A stretch of 64,000 bases of DNA from Polynucleobacter sp. CS-Odin-A6 (lineage in GTDB: Bacteria > Pseudomonadota > Gammaproteobacteria > Burkholderiales > Burkholderiaceae). Shown here piece after piece: positions 16,074 through 24,784 of this stretch. Both the position numbers and the translations under genes were made by a program. The notes under the pieces are model-generated. The model saw only the letters and a list, made by a program, of their open reading frames with translations. It ran no database searches and was not told the DNA's origin. Positions within the stretch are counted from its first letter, which is position 1; each line of letters opens with the position of its first letter. The stretch is from NCBI RefSeq assembly GCF_018882095.1, contig NZ_JACVPD010000001.1, positions 372,001-436,000 of the forward strand, in the 5' to 3' direction.

Positions 16074-16316
16074 ATGTCAGATCAGAATTTAAATGACAAA
16101 ATTATTAATCTGAGAAGAATGGCTGCCGAGCATTTTCAAAAAGCGGCGTGGAACCAATTATTGGCGCTAGATAACTTCAGGGAAAACAATTTCGAAGTGG
16201 CTGAGCGCTTTGCTCAACTCTCTTTTGATGATCAAATGAATGCAGTGGAATATGCAGAGTTAGCAGATGCCGAATCAATTCTTTTACTTGAGTTGGAGCT
16301 TATCAAGGAAAGTTAA
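16074..16316 (+). CDS. Small helical protein, 80 residues, unknown
   Basis: The product is acidic and predicted mostly helical (KIINLRRMAAEHFQKAAWNQ; ELADAESILLLELELIKES), with no cysteine or membrane segment. The AAGGAG site 8 bases before the ATG is strong. No family is recognised. A dyad of TGACA-type half-sites lies in its upstream region, suggesting regulated expression. Confidence 0.6.
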   Translation: MSDQNLNDKIINLRRMAAEHFQKAAWNQLLALDNFRENNFEVAERFAQLSFDDQMNAVEYAELADAESILLLELELIKES

Positions 16317-16424
16317 TGTTTATTAGCAATACTGCCAGGATTCGGATGTCTTTTTTCTTTGAATCCGCCACATAAAAGCGCACAGATTGAAAAATAGGGA
16401 GCATAAGCCCCTGATTCCTGTTGG

Positions 16425-16466
16425 GCCCACCAAAAACAAATGCACATCAACAATGGTGGGCGTTTT
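16425..16466 (+). terminator. Hairpin including a tRNA 3'-end remnant (GGGCCCACCA)
   Basis: GCCCACCA (16425-16432) and TGGTGGGC (16454-16461) form a perfect 8-bp stem followed by GTTTTG, a possible terminator. The left arm is the acceptor end and CCA of the tRNA type found whole at 7012-7056; the preceding bases CCTGTTGGGCCCACCA match its last 12 bases exactly but the T-arm is lost. It looks like a decayed tRNA 3' end. Confidence 0.55.
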
Positions 16467-16497
16467 GTCTTTTGAGGGGTGCTTTAAGTAACGCTGA
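16462..16497 (+). repeat. Dispersed short module, copy 2
   Basis: GTTTTGTCTTTTGAGGGGTG followed by CTTTAAGTAACGCTG. It matches the modules at 5571 and 29339 in order and spacing and directly follows the tRNA-end hairpin. Confidence 0.6.
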
Positions 16498-16605
16498 ATT
16501 TTTGATTTATATTAGGTCTAAATCTATTCTTTTAAAAATTGACAATGCTGAACAATGCAAAGAATAGTCTTAGAAATAGTTAAAATATAAAAAATCAGGA
16601 GATAT

Positions 16606-17481
16606 ATGACCACTCAAAGAGATTTATTTAATCAGCGACTCAGTAGTCCTGGATTAATAGTTGCGCCGGGAGTCTATGAGATGGTTTCGTTACGGCTGGC
16701 TGATCGCATGAATTTCGACGCACTCTATATGACGGGCTATGGAGCTGTTGCTTCATTACTTGGCCTCCCAGACGCAGGTTTAGCGACCTATACTGAGATG
16801 GTTGGTAGGGTTACTACAATGGCCGGAATAGCTAAGACTCCATTAATAGCAGATGGAGATACTGGGTATGGCGGCTTATTAAATGTACGTCACACTGTTC
16901 GAGGTTATGAAGCTGCTGGAGCTGTTGCAATTCAGCTAGAAGATCAAGAGTTTCCGAAAAAATGTGGTCATACACCTGGTCGAAGAGTCATTCCGGCGGA
17001 GGATATGGTCAAGAAGATTGAGGTTGCAGTTGCGTCGCGCACAGATCCTAAATTCAAAATCATTGCTAGAACGGATGCCAGAACGACATTGGGTTTAGAT
17101 GAAGCGCTAAGACGTGGTGAAGCCTACGCTCGAGCGGGTGCAGATATTTTATTTATTGAATCTCCAGAAACTCAAGAGGAAATGAGGCTCATTGGCAAGG
17201 CATTTCCTAATCATCCTTTAGTTGCTAATATGGTAGAAAAGGGTAGGACACCAGTTCTCTCGAAGACAGAGTTAGAGCAATTAGGTTACAAGATTGCTAT
17301 TTTTCCAGTAACCGCTTTACTTGCTTCCGTTCAGGCCATGACCAAGGTCTACGAGCACTTTAAAGATTCTGGATCATCAATTAATAATCCAGCAGATTTA
17401 TATGATTTTGGAGAATTATCAAAGCTGATGGGCTTTGAAGATGTTTGGGAATTTGAAAAGCGTTTTGTTGAGACGAAGTAA
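16606..17481 (+). CDS. Isocitrate lyase/PEP mutase-superfamily enzyme
   Basis: A 291-residue TIM-barrel enzyme of the PEP mutase/isocitrate lyase superfamily. The metal-binding DGDTGYGG segment is present. The lyase signature KKCGHTPGRRVI, with the catalytic cysteine, and the ARTDAR strand are also visible. The cysteine motif indicates a C-C lyase such as a methylisocitrate or dimethylmalate type lyase, rather than PEP mutase. The genes of the methylcitrate cycle are not nearby, so the substrate is unassigned. A Bug-type binding protein starts 20 bp downstream, and the pair may handle uptake and cleavage of a carboxylic acid. Confidence 0.82.
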   Translation: MTTQRDLFNQRLSSPGLIVAPGVYEMVSLRLADRMNFDALYMTGYGAVASLLGLPDAGLATYTEMVGRVTTMAGIAKTPLIADGDTGYGGLLNVRHTVRGYEAAGAVAIQLEDQEFPKKCGHTPGRRVIPAEDMVKKIEVAVASRTDPKFKIIARTDARTTLGLDEALRRGEAYARAGADILFIESPETQEEMRLIGKAFPNHPLVANMVEKGRTPVLSKTELEQLGYKIAIFPVTALLASVQAMTKVYEHFKDSGSSINNPADLYDFGELSKLMGFEDVWEFEKRFVETK

Positions 17482-17500
17482 AACTAGCTAAAGGCTTGAA

Positions 17501-18478
17501 ATGAAATTTTATCGCTATCTCTTATACACTATTTTTTTGTTTGCAGTAACTCTTCCTTTGACCAGTTTTAGTCAATCCAGTTACCCCAATCGACCTATTC
17601 GTTTAATCATTCCATTCACACCAGGCGGGGTAACGGATACCTCGGGTCGTTTTATTGCAGAACAACTTTCTTTAAAATTGGGTCAACAGGTCATCTCGGA
17701 TAACAAACCAGGCGCATCAGGGAACATCGGTACCCAAATGGTGGCTACCGCTGAGCCAGATGGCTACACTTTATTATTAGGATACGCTGGAACTTTATCG
17801 ATTAATCCTTCACTTTTTGAAAAGATTCCATTTGATAGCGCAAAAGATTTTTCTCCAATCGGAAAAATTGGCGATGCTATTTTGATACTAGTAGCAAATA
17901 ATGATTTTCAAGGTAAGACTTTGGCAGATGTTATTGCTATATCCAAAAAAGATCCCAATGGGCTCTCTTACGGCACATCAGGCGCCGGTGGAACGCCACA
18001 CATTGCCGGCGAGCTGTTTAAGCAAAAAACAGGCGCAAATTTAGTTCACATTCCTTATAAAGGAGGCGGTCAGGCCTTGCTTGACCTATTGGGTGGCAAT
18101 ATCCCATTAGTTTATACAGCGGTTGCTGGAGCAAATCAGTATGTTGCCACTGGAAGAATTAAAGCTATCGCTGTATCCAGTGCAAAGCGAAGTCCAAGCA
18201 TGCCTGATGTGCCGACTTTTATAGAGGGTGGTGTTAAAGATTTTGTGATTGATGATTGGGTTGGATTATTGGCCCCAGCAAAAACACCCAAACCAATTAT
18301 TAACAAGCTGAATCAGGCGTTAAATGAGATCCTGAATTCTCCGGAAGGAAGAGCAAAGCTCTTATCTATGGGTATTTTTGCATCTCCCGGAACACCTGAA
18401 AAATTTAGTGAGCAAATTAAAGCTGACATTATTCGTTTTGCGCCTATTGTGAAGGCTTCTCAAATCAAGTCTGAATAA
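17501..18478 (+). CDS. Tripartite tricarboxylate transporter (Bug family) binding protein
   Basis: A 325-residue periplasmic protein with a cleavable signal (hydrophobic stretch to about residue 25). The Bug-family pattern is clear: YPNRPIRLIIPFTPGG, DNKPGASGNIG and VHIPYKGGGQALLDL. These proteins capture carboxylates such as citrate, itaconate or aromatic acids. No TctA or TctB membrane partner is encoded in the window. It directly follows the lyase-family gene, and a strong terminator ends the unit. Confidence 0.88.
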   Translation: MKFYRYLLYTIFLFAVTLPLTSFSQSSYPNRPIRLIIPFTPGGVTDTSGRFIAEQLSLKLGQQVISDNKPGASGNIGTQMVATAEPDGYTLLLGYAGTLSINPSLFEKIPFDSAKDFSPIGKIGDAILILVANNDFQGKTLADVIAISKKDPNGLSYGTSGAGGTPHIAGELFKQKTGANLVHIPYKGGGQALLDLLGGNIPLVYTAVAGANQYVATGRIKAIAVSSAKRSPSMPDVPTFIEGGVKDFVIDDWVGLLAPAKTPKPIINKLNQALNEILNSPEGRAKLLSMGIFASPGTPEKFSEQIKADIIRFAPIVKASQIKSE

Positions 18479-18510
18479 AGGTAGGATGGATTGATTGCTC
18501 CCCCAGAAAT

Positions 18511-18540
18511 AAAAATACCAACCCGAGGGTTGGTATTTTT
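18511..18540. terminator. Bidirectional terminator between Bug and asparaginase genes
   Basis: AAAAATACCAACCC and GGGTTGGTATTTTT pair around a 2-base loop with A and T runs on both sides, so it can serve both converging units. Confidence 0.9.
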
Positions 18541-18586
18541 ACATTCTTAGTGAAACCAAATCAAAGAGTGCGATAACTCTCCGATC

Positions 18587-19639
18587 TTATTTATCAAAAG
18601 CCTGTTGTAAAGATTTTTGATCCTTAGTGCCTTGCTGTAAAAGCAGCATCAATAGAATTCTGGCCTTCTGGGCACGTAAGTCATCCGCCATTACTGCCCC
18701 TGCATCAACAGTAGTTTTGCCTCCACCAACAAATCCATAGCTACCCATGACTCGGCCATTAAGAACACGAGTTGAAATGACAACAGGAATATTTTTTGAA
18801 ATGGCGTATTTAACCGCCTCATACATAGATTCATTCATGTTGCCCATTCCTAGAGCTTGAACAACTATGCCATCAACTCCGCGATCTGCAGCTTGCTTGA
18901 GTGCAATTCCATCTGCACCACCGTACATTGGGACGATATCGACTGTAGGCATTTTGTCGGATTTAATCTTGATGTACTGGCGTCTAATTGGATTGTAGGC
19001 ATAAAAAATACGATCAGGATAAACCTCACCAATAATTCCAAAAATTCCTGAATTAAATGTTTCCACATTGGCGGTGTGAGTTTTAGTAACGTATCTGGCT
19101 GAATTAATTTGATTATTCATTGCCAGCAGCACACCTTTGCCTTCTGATTGTTTATCGACAACGATGCGGACGGCATTGGTAAGGTTTCTTGGACCATCAA
19201 AATCGGATACGGATGCATTTCGTTGGGCACCGATTAGCACAACGGGCTTATTAGATTTAATCGTCAAATCAAGCCAAAAAGCAGTCTCTTCGAGGGTATC
19301 TGTTCCATGGGAGACAATGACGCCCGATATATCGGAGCGCTCTAACGCCTCTTGAACTGCCTTAGTTAGACTCACCCAGCGCTCAGGATTCATATAGTCT
19401 GATGGAACATTGGAAATGTTATTCACTTCAATTTTTGCGTATTTGCCAACCTCTGGTGCGGCAGCAAGTAAATTATCCCCATTAATGGCAGGAACTGGTG
19501 CATTTTTGACGGGGTCGATTTTCATTGCAATCGTACCGCCAGTTGCAATAAATTTAACGATGGGAAGATTTTGTGCTGCCACTTGCTTCATTGGAATGCA
19601 AGAAATTAGGCTCAACATGATTAGGTGCTTATATTTCAT
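18587..19639 (-). CDS. L-asparaginase, type II (periplasmic)
   Basis: A 350-residue enzyme that hydrolyses asparagine to aspartate and ammonia. The signal peptide (MLSLISCIPMKQVAAQ) shows export. The two asparaginase signatures are intact: FIATGGTIAM with the nucleophilic threonine and VVSHGTDTLEETAFWLDL with the second catalytic threonine. Length matches AnsB-type enzymes. It would release ammonia outside the inner membrane. It stands as a single gene with a terminator shared with the Bug gene on the other strand. Confidence 0.92.
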   Translation of the reverse strand: MKYKHLIMLSLISCIPMKQVAAQNLPIVKFIATGGTIAMKIDPVKNAPVPAINGDNLLAAAPEVGKYAKIEVNNISNVPSDYMNPERWVSLTKAVQEALERSDISGVIVSHGTDTLEETAFWLDLTIKSNKPVVLIGAQRNASVSDFDGPRNLTNAVRIVVDKQSEGKGVLLAMNNQINSARYVTKTHTANVETFNSGIFGIIGEVYPDRIFYAYNPIRRQYIKIKSDKMPTVDIVPMYGGADGIALKQAADRGVDGIVVQALGMGNMNESMYEAVKYAISKNIPVVISTRVLNGRVMGSYGFVGGGKTTVDAGAVMADDLRAQKARILLMLLLQQGTKDQKSLQQAFDK

Positions 19640-20004
19640 TTTTGTACTTACTCCCCTGTATGTATTTTTAGAATAATTGATGGTTTTGTTAGAAACTTGT
19701 TCTAAATGTATACCTACCTTTTAACTTTAGGGTTTGCACTTAATTGGCGCTCTATATCCTAGGTGCGCAGGCCAAATTTCAGGCTAAAAGTGCTATTGAA
19801 GCCTAATGACTAAGCAGAAGCTATCAGAGTGTGTAGCATATGGCCAAGCTCTGTTCCCTTTGAACTCTGGTTCACATCCTAATTCCCTCATCCGAAAAGA
19901 GGGGGTTTTGATGTTTACTAACTCGTTTCCACTAAAACGATATGTAGCCATATCTAATATTTTCACTAATAATGTAATTTCTATACGTTTAGAGCAGGCT
20001 TTAT
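19640..20004. other. Intergenic region of 365 bp
   Basis: It should hold the divergent promoters of the asparaginase and serine hydrolase genes. A possible weak hairpin CCCTC / GAGGG with T run lies near 19890-19910. A 68-codon open frame at 19806 has no ribosome binding site and overlaps the next gene, so it is not called. No clear RNA gene is seen. Confidence 0.5.
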
Positions 20005-21213
20005 ATGATTAAAAAATTACTACCAATCTCCATTATTCTTTTTTCCATTGGGTTGGGCGCACAACCATCCAAGACCAGTATTGGGGGTGCAAGAGATATT
20101 TATGACGGCTCTCTTTACCCCGACGAAGCAGTTCGTACTTACAGTCAAACAGAGCGAATATTTCCAACGCGTGTAATTAAAGCTGGTGGGAAGCCTTCTC
20201 CTTTGCTGCAAAGTAATCAACCATTAACTTCAGTGAAATTTATCTCAGAAGGTAAAAGCTATGATTTACCGGATTACATTGCACTTAATAGAATGGTGGG
20301 TTTATTAGTTCTAAAAGATGGCAAGATTGCTTATGAACACTATGATTTCGGGGTAACTCCAAATACAAAATGGATGTCGATGTCTGTAGCAAAGTCATTT
20401 GTATCGACACTAGTGGGCGCAGCTATTAAAGATGGCTATATCAGCAACTTAAATGATCCAGTCACTAAATATTTACCACAGCTTTCTGGAAGTGCTTATG
20501 AGGGGGTCTCCGTCCGAGATTTATTAATGATGGCTTCTGGAGTGAAGTGGAATGAAACTTATACTGACCCATCATCTGACCGTCGCAAGTTATTGGAATT
20601 GCAAATTGCAAGCAATCAGCAAGGTGCTATTTTCGATGTAATGAAAACACTTTCCAAGGCATCGGAGCCTGGCAAGAACTTTAACTATAGTACGGGTGAA
20701 ACAGTGTTGATTGGGGAGGTTGTTCAAGCGGCAACGAAGATGCCCCTTGCTGACTACCTGTCTAAAAAAATATGGATACCCGTTGGTATGCAAGCCAATG
20801 GATTGTGGTGGCTAGATTCTCCAGGGGGTCATGAAGTCGGGGGAAGTGGCATCTTAGCTGCATTGCGTGACTTTGGCCGTTTTGGTCAATTCATATTGGA
20901 TGGTGCAAAAGTAAACGGGCAAAGTATTGTTCCAGAGGGATGGCTTGCTGATGCTGGAACTGCTAAACCGATTTCAGGCGTGACAGGAAAAAATGGCTAT
21001 GGCTATCAGTGGTGGACAGTTAAGCCTGAGGCTGGAAAAATTCATGAGAGTGTTTTTATGGGTAGAGGTATTCATGGTCAATATCTATACATTAATCCAG
21101 CCAATAATATGGTGATTGTGGGTTTGGGGGCTCGCCCCAAACCGGTTGGAAAACAAGTAATTGATGACTTGGATTTCTTAGCAGCAGTTGTAGAAAGTTT
21201 GAAAAACAATTAA
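20005..21213 (+). CDS. Exported serine hydrolase (class C beta-lactamase/NylB-like)
   Basis: A 402-residue protein with a signal peptide (LLPISIILFSIGLGAQ). The catalytic SxxK is SVAK in WMSMSVAKSF, and the YxN equivalent is Y-S-T in FNYSTGE. The fold order and the late HGQYLYINP segment agree with the 6-aminohexanoate-dimer hydrolase and esterase branch rather than true beta-lactamases. It probably hydrolyses an ester or amide in the periplasm. It converges on the beta-propeller gene, 9 bp away. Confidence 0.82.
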   Translation: MIKKLLPISIILFSIGLGAQPSKTSIGGARDIYDGSLYPDEAVRTYSQTERIFPTRVIKAGGKPSPLLQSNQPLTSVKFISEGKSYDLPDYIALNRMVGLLVLKDGKIAYEHYDFGVTPNTKWMSMSVAKSFVSTLVGAAIKDGYISNLNDPVTKYLPQLSGSAYEGVSVRDLLMMASGVKWNETYTDPSSDRRKLLELQIASNQQGAIFDVMKTLSKASEPGKNFNYSTGETVLIGEVVQAATKMPLADYLSKKIWIPVGMQANGLWWLDSPGGHEVGGSGILAALRDFGRFGQFILDGAKVNGQSIVPEGWLADAGTAKPISGVTGKNGYGYQWWTVKPEAGKIHESVFMGRGIHGQYLYINPANNMVIVGLGARPKPVGKQVIDDLDFLAAVVESLKNN

Positions 21214-21222
21214 CTAGTCAGT

Positions 21223-22314
21223 TTATTTTGATTGAATAAATTTTTGAGCCCGTTTTCCAGTATCTACTTCTGTGGTGTACACGCTGCCGTCAGAATCAAC
21301 CGCGATATTGTGTACCCAGTGGAAATCACCAGCATTTCTGCCGCTTCTACCAAAAGATCCTACTTTTTGGCCGGTATTGCGCACGAGCACAGTAACTTCA
21401 TTATTAGTACCATCAGCAATCAAAATATATTTTTGACTTGCATCGGAAGGAATTAAATCCCATACCGATCCTGAGCCTCGGGTTTCGGTTTCAAAAGCTA
21501 TTTCACGTATAAATTTTCCATTTTTTTCAAATACTTGAACACGATTATTTGCTCTGTCGCAAACGAATAGAGTGTTATCTTTCATGAGGCGAACGCAGTG
21601 TACTGGGTTGGCAAATTGTGTTGAAGTCGGATTGAAATTTGGCATCTTTTCATCACTTGGCGTATTTCCATATGCGCCCCAGTGACGCTTATAAGCCCCT
21701 GTGGTTGAATCAAATACAATGACGCGTTTATTCAGATAGCCATCAGCAACATAGACTTCGTTTGCAATGGAATCGACATTCATGTGTGCAGGACGACCAA
21801 GTTGAGTGGTGTCGTTACTACCAAGGCTTGCTCCAGGCGAACCAATCTGTAAGAGAAATTTTCCTTGTTGGGTGAATTTAAGAATCATGTGATCAGTTTG
21901 ATCATTTCCACCAATCCAAACAAATCCATTTGGATCGATGTAAATTCCATGTTCATTTTTTGGCCAGTTATAGCCATTGCCGTTACCACCCCATGCCTGC
22001 AGTAGATTACCTTTTTTATCAAATTCAAGAACAGGAGGAGCAGGAATACAGCACTTTGATCTTTTGGGATCTAGTGTGGCGCCTTTTTCATCATCTGTAA
22101 TCGTGAGTGGACGATGAATAATCCAAACATGATCATTTCGATCGGTAGCTACACCAGCTACCTGACCCAATATCCAGTTATTCGGCAACGCCTTTGGCCA
22201 GCTGGGATCTACTTTATATTGCGGCGCTTTTGCAGTAGATTGGCTTTGGGAAAATACGCTGCAACTCATTGCTATCATGATGATGAATAAACTACGTTGA
22301 ATGATTTGACGCAC
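21223..22314 (-). CDS. Exported NHL-repeat beta-propeller protein (peptidylglycine lyase-like)
   Basis: About 363 residues. A signal peptide (RSLFIIMIAMSCSVFSQ) precedes repeated NHL-type blades from about residue 40 onward, such as VDSIANEVYVADGYLNKRVIV and VHCVRLMKDNTLFVCDRANN. The overall pattern resembles peptidyl-alpha-hydroxyglycine amidating lyase beta-propellers. A GTG at 22314 with AAGGAG six bases upstream is the best start and leaves 10 bp to the preceding cupin gene; a longer frame from 22371 would overlap that gene. The cupin and this propeller form a two-gene exported unit. Function is unknown. Confidence 0.78.
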   Translation of the reverse strand: MRQIIQRSLFIIMIAMSCSVFSQSQSTAKAPQYKVDPSWPKALPNNWILGQVAGVATDRNDHVWIIHRPLTITDDEKGATLDPKRSKCCIPAPPVLEFDKKGNLLQAWGGNGNGYNWPKNEHGIYIDPNGFVWIGGNDQTDHMILKFTQQGKFLLQIGSPGASLGSNDTTQLGRPAHMNVDSIANEVYVADGYLNKRVIVFDSTTGAYKRHWGAYGNTPSDEKMPNFNPTSTQFANPVHCVRLMKDNTLFVCDRANNRVQVFEKNGKFIREIAFETETRGSGSVWDLIPSDASQKYILIADGTNNEVTVLVRNTGQKVGSFGRSGRNAGDFHWVHNIAVDSDGSVYTTEVDTGKRAQKFIQSK

Positions 22315-22324
22315 AATAATCTCC

Positions 22325-22933
22325 TTAGCGACTAGCTGGTTGTGATAAATATTTAAGTGACTGCGCTTCACTCTTCAGTGGCGTGACCTTATCTGGATCA
22401 AACCGAATCATAAGGTAATTAATATGGTCTGGGATTTCAGTAAACCAGTGTCCTGTTCCCGCGGGGATTACCACAACATCTCCTGCTACTAAATTACGTG
22501 TGATTCCATTCAAAATTTCGCTCCCATTATTTCCGGGGCCATTGAATTCAACAACTGTTTTTTGCGTGGCTGGTCTACGCTCTCGATTCGTGATATCAGG
22601 CCCAAGTACCAAAGTTCCAGAACCAGAGATGATGTGATAAACCTCACTTATTTGATCATGTTCTGCTACGGAGTCTGGATTTGGGGCATCAAGCTTGCGA
22701 CGATAAACCATACCGATTCCTACCCTTGCTTTCCCAATATCGATATCCCGTACCTGTTGGTCAATATGACCTTCCTGGACCGCTTTTTTGGTGTAGGCAT
22801 TTAACTCATCTACGGTTATGAATGTTCCGGGACACATATAACAAGTTGGCTGTGGGTCCGTAGGATTTACTTTAGGCTGTGCTGCCAGTGAGGTGCATAT
22901 AAAAAATGAGGCAATGCTATAAAAATATCTCAT
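22325..22933 (-). CDS. Exported cupin-domain protein
   Basis: A 202-residue protein with a signal peptide ending near SLAAQ. One cupin core follows: EHDQISEVYHIISGSGTLVLG gives the first metal-binding motif, and VVIPAGTGHWFTEIPDHINYLMIRF the second, with histidines present. An N-terminal CYMCPG motif may bind metal or form a disulfide. It is the first gene of the minus-strand unit with the beta-propeller. Enzyme or binding role is unknown. Confidence 0.75.
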   Translation of the reverse strand: MRYFYSIASFFICTSLAAQPKVNPTDPQPTCYMCPGTFITVDELNAYTKKAVQEGHIDQQVRDIDIGKARVGIGMVYRRKLDAPNPDSVAEHDQISEVYHIISGSGTLVLGPDITNRERRPATQKTVVEFNGPGNNGSEILNGITRNLVAGDVVVIPAGTGHWFTEIPDHINYLMIRFDPDKVTPLKSEAQSLKYLSQPASR

Positions 22934-23092
22934 GCTGTCTCCTTGTTTTCTTGATTATTATTTTTGAAAGAGCTTACTCTCAAATAGCCTCTTAAATAGG
23001 TGATTTCGGGTTATCCCTTAGGGTGCTTTCTTAGTGAGCGTGTTAGATTTTGATTCATATCAATAGGTAAAAAATCACACTCAGAGGCGCTT

Positions 23093-23581
23093 ATGAAACT
23101 TTACGGCATACCAAAATCATTTCTCGTTATTGCATGTCTCATGACTTTTACCTTTTTAGTACAAGCCCAAACAACTGCAAAAGAGTTTGTGCTCGTTAAA
23201 CCAGATCAAATCGTTTGGGGAGATGCCCCAGCTGGGGTTAAATCAACAGTGCTCTATGGTGATCCAAGCAAACCCGGAATGTATGTTGTTAGAAATATAT
23301 TTCCAGATGGCATCATGAGTACCCCCCATTTTCACTCTGAGGATCGTTTTGTCACAGTCATCAAGGGCACTTGGCATGCGGGTACTGACGCAAGTTGGGA
23401 TCCTGCTACCACCGTTGGTTTACCTGCAGGTAGCATGATGTTTCATCCTGCTGGGGTAGTTCATTTTGATGGAGCTATCAAAGGTGCAACAGAGATACAG
23501 ATTATTGGGATGGGCCCTGTTTCAACCACTAGCATTTATCCAAAGGAGGGTCGGTTTGGCTCTCCCCGTAAGCTCAACTGA
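23093..23581 (+). CDS. Exported small cupin protein
   Basis: A 162-residue protein with a signal peptide (LVIACLMTFTFLVQAQ). A single cupin domain carries TPHFHSEDRFVTVIKGTWHAG as the metal motif and PAGVVHFDGA as the second half. It is divergent from the other exported cupin, with 159 bp between the two starts. Unknown function; the two cupins share fold but little sequence. Confidence 0.75.
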   Translation: MKLYGIPKSFLVIACLMTFTFLVQAQTTAKEFVLVKPDQIVWGDAPAGVKSTVLYGDPSKPGMYVVRNIFPDGIMSTPHFHSEDRFVTVIKGTWHAGTDASWDPATTVGLPAGSMMFHPAGVVHFDGAIKGATEIQIIGMGPVSTTSIYPKEGRFGSPRKLN

Positions 23582-23710
23582 CTAGTGAGTCCTCAGCTGA
23601 TTCTGATGTGCCTATATGGAACAGGAGAGCCAATCCTGAAGGCCTAAATATAGCTCACCGGTAAAGTTGTAACGATTTTTATCTAATAAAAAAATTTCTA
23701 GGAGACAAAA

Positions 23711-24754
23711 ATGAAAATGAGCAAACAGCTCTTTCTAGGCCTGCTCGCGTTCTTGGGTTTTTCCCAAGCCTTTGCTGCCGGAAAAATTGAGATGAATGAA
23801 TACATGATTCAGAGTGATACCCCTGGTATCTCTCTTTATGTACGCAATAAACATGCAGCGGGAATGAAAAAGTTTTCTCCAGAAAAGACATTGCTGTATG
23901 TGCATGGCTCAACCTATCCGTCAGAAACTGCTTTTGACTTATCTTTAGGCGGCACTTCTTGGATGGAATACATTGCCGCTAGAGGGTACGACGTTTGGTT
24001 GGTAGATTTGCGTGGCTACGGAAAATCTACTCGCCCCCCGGAGATGGATCAACCTGCAGACCAGAATCCACCAATAGTACGAACAAATGTTGCGGTTAGC
24101 GATGTATCTAGTGCTGTAGATTACATTCTTAAAAAACGTAATATTAATAAGTTGAATTTACTCGGCTGGTCCTGGGGGACAACCATTATGGGTAAGTACA
24201 CTGCTGAAAATAATCAAAAGGTGAATAAGCTTGTTTTATATGCGCCGCAATGGCTTCGTCAGGGCGGTGCACCATTAACAGATAAAGGTGGCTCATTAGG
24301 CGCCTATCGAGTGGCTTCAGTTTCTGATGCCAAAGGGCGTTGGTTAACTGGTGTGCCCGAAAGTGCGAAGGCTACTTTAATTCCAGATGGTTGGTTTGAG
24401 AAATGGGCTGCAGCAACATTTGACACGGATCCATGGGGGAGAAATCAAAACCCTAAAAAACTCCGTGCACCGAATGGCACCGTTCAGGATGCCCGAGAAT
24501 TCTGGACTGCAGGTATTCCGGTTTATGAGCCTAAGGATATTCGCGTCCCAGTCATGCTGGTTCATGCGGAGTGGGATGCAGACTTGCCCAGCTACATGAT
24601 GTATGAGTATTTTACTAAGCTAGAGAACGCTCCTTACAAAATTATGCTGCAAATCAGTGAAGGCACTCATACCATCATCATGGAGAAAAATCGCATGCTG
24701 ATGTTCTCTGGGGTGCAAGAATTTTTGGATAGTACATTTAAGCCTGAGAAATAA
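23711..24754 (+). CDS. Exported alpha/beta hydrolase
   Basis: A 347-residue enzyme with a signal peptide (LFLGLLAFLGFSQAFAA). The nucleophile elbow is GWSWG with S154, the oxyanion region is LLYVHGST, and the late EGTHTIIMEK histidine completes the triad. The substrate is unknown; esters or lactones are possible. A strong AGGAG precedes the ATG. It stands 30 bp before a Bug-type binding protein and an aldolase, suggesting a catabolic unit that starts outside the cytoplasm. Confidence 0.82.
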   Translation: MKMSKQLFLGLLAFLGFSQAFAAGKIEMNEYMIQSDTPGISLYVRNKHAAGMKKFSPEKTLLYVHGSTYPSETAFDLSLGGTSWMEYIAARGYDVWLVDLRGYGKSTRPPEMDQPADQNPPIVRTNVAVSDVSSAVDYILKKRNINKLNLLGWSWGTTIMGKYTAENNQKVNKLVLYAPQWLRQGGAPLTDKGGSLGAYRVASVSDAKGRWLTGVPESAKATLIPDGWFEKWAAATFDTDPWGRNQNPKKLRAPNGTVQDAREFWTAGIPVYEPKDIRVPVMLVHAEWDADLPSYMMYEYFTKLENAPYKIMLQISEGTHTIIMEKNRMLMFSGVQEFLDSTFKPEK

Positions 24755-24784
24755 GCGTTAACCTATCATTCACCCGGAGGCTTC

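Noticed and set aside
19806-20012. 68-residue plus-strand open frame
   Set aside because: No ribosome binding site, overlaps the real serine hydrolase start, residue pattern not protein-like, lies over a possible hairpin.
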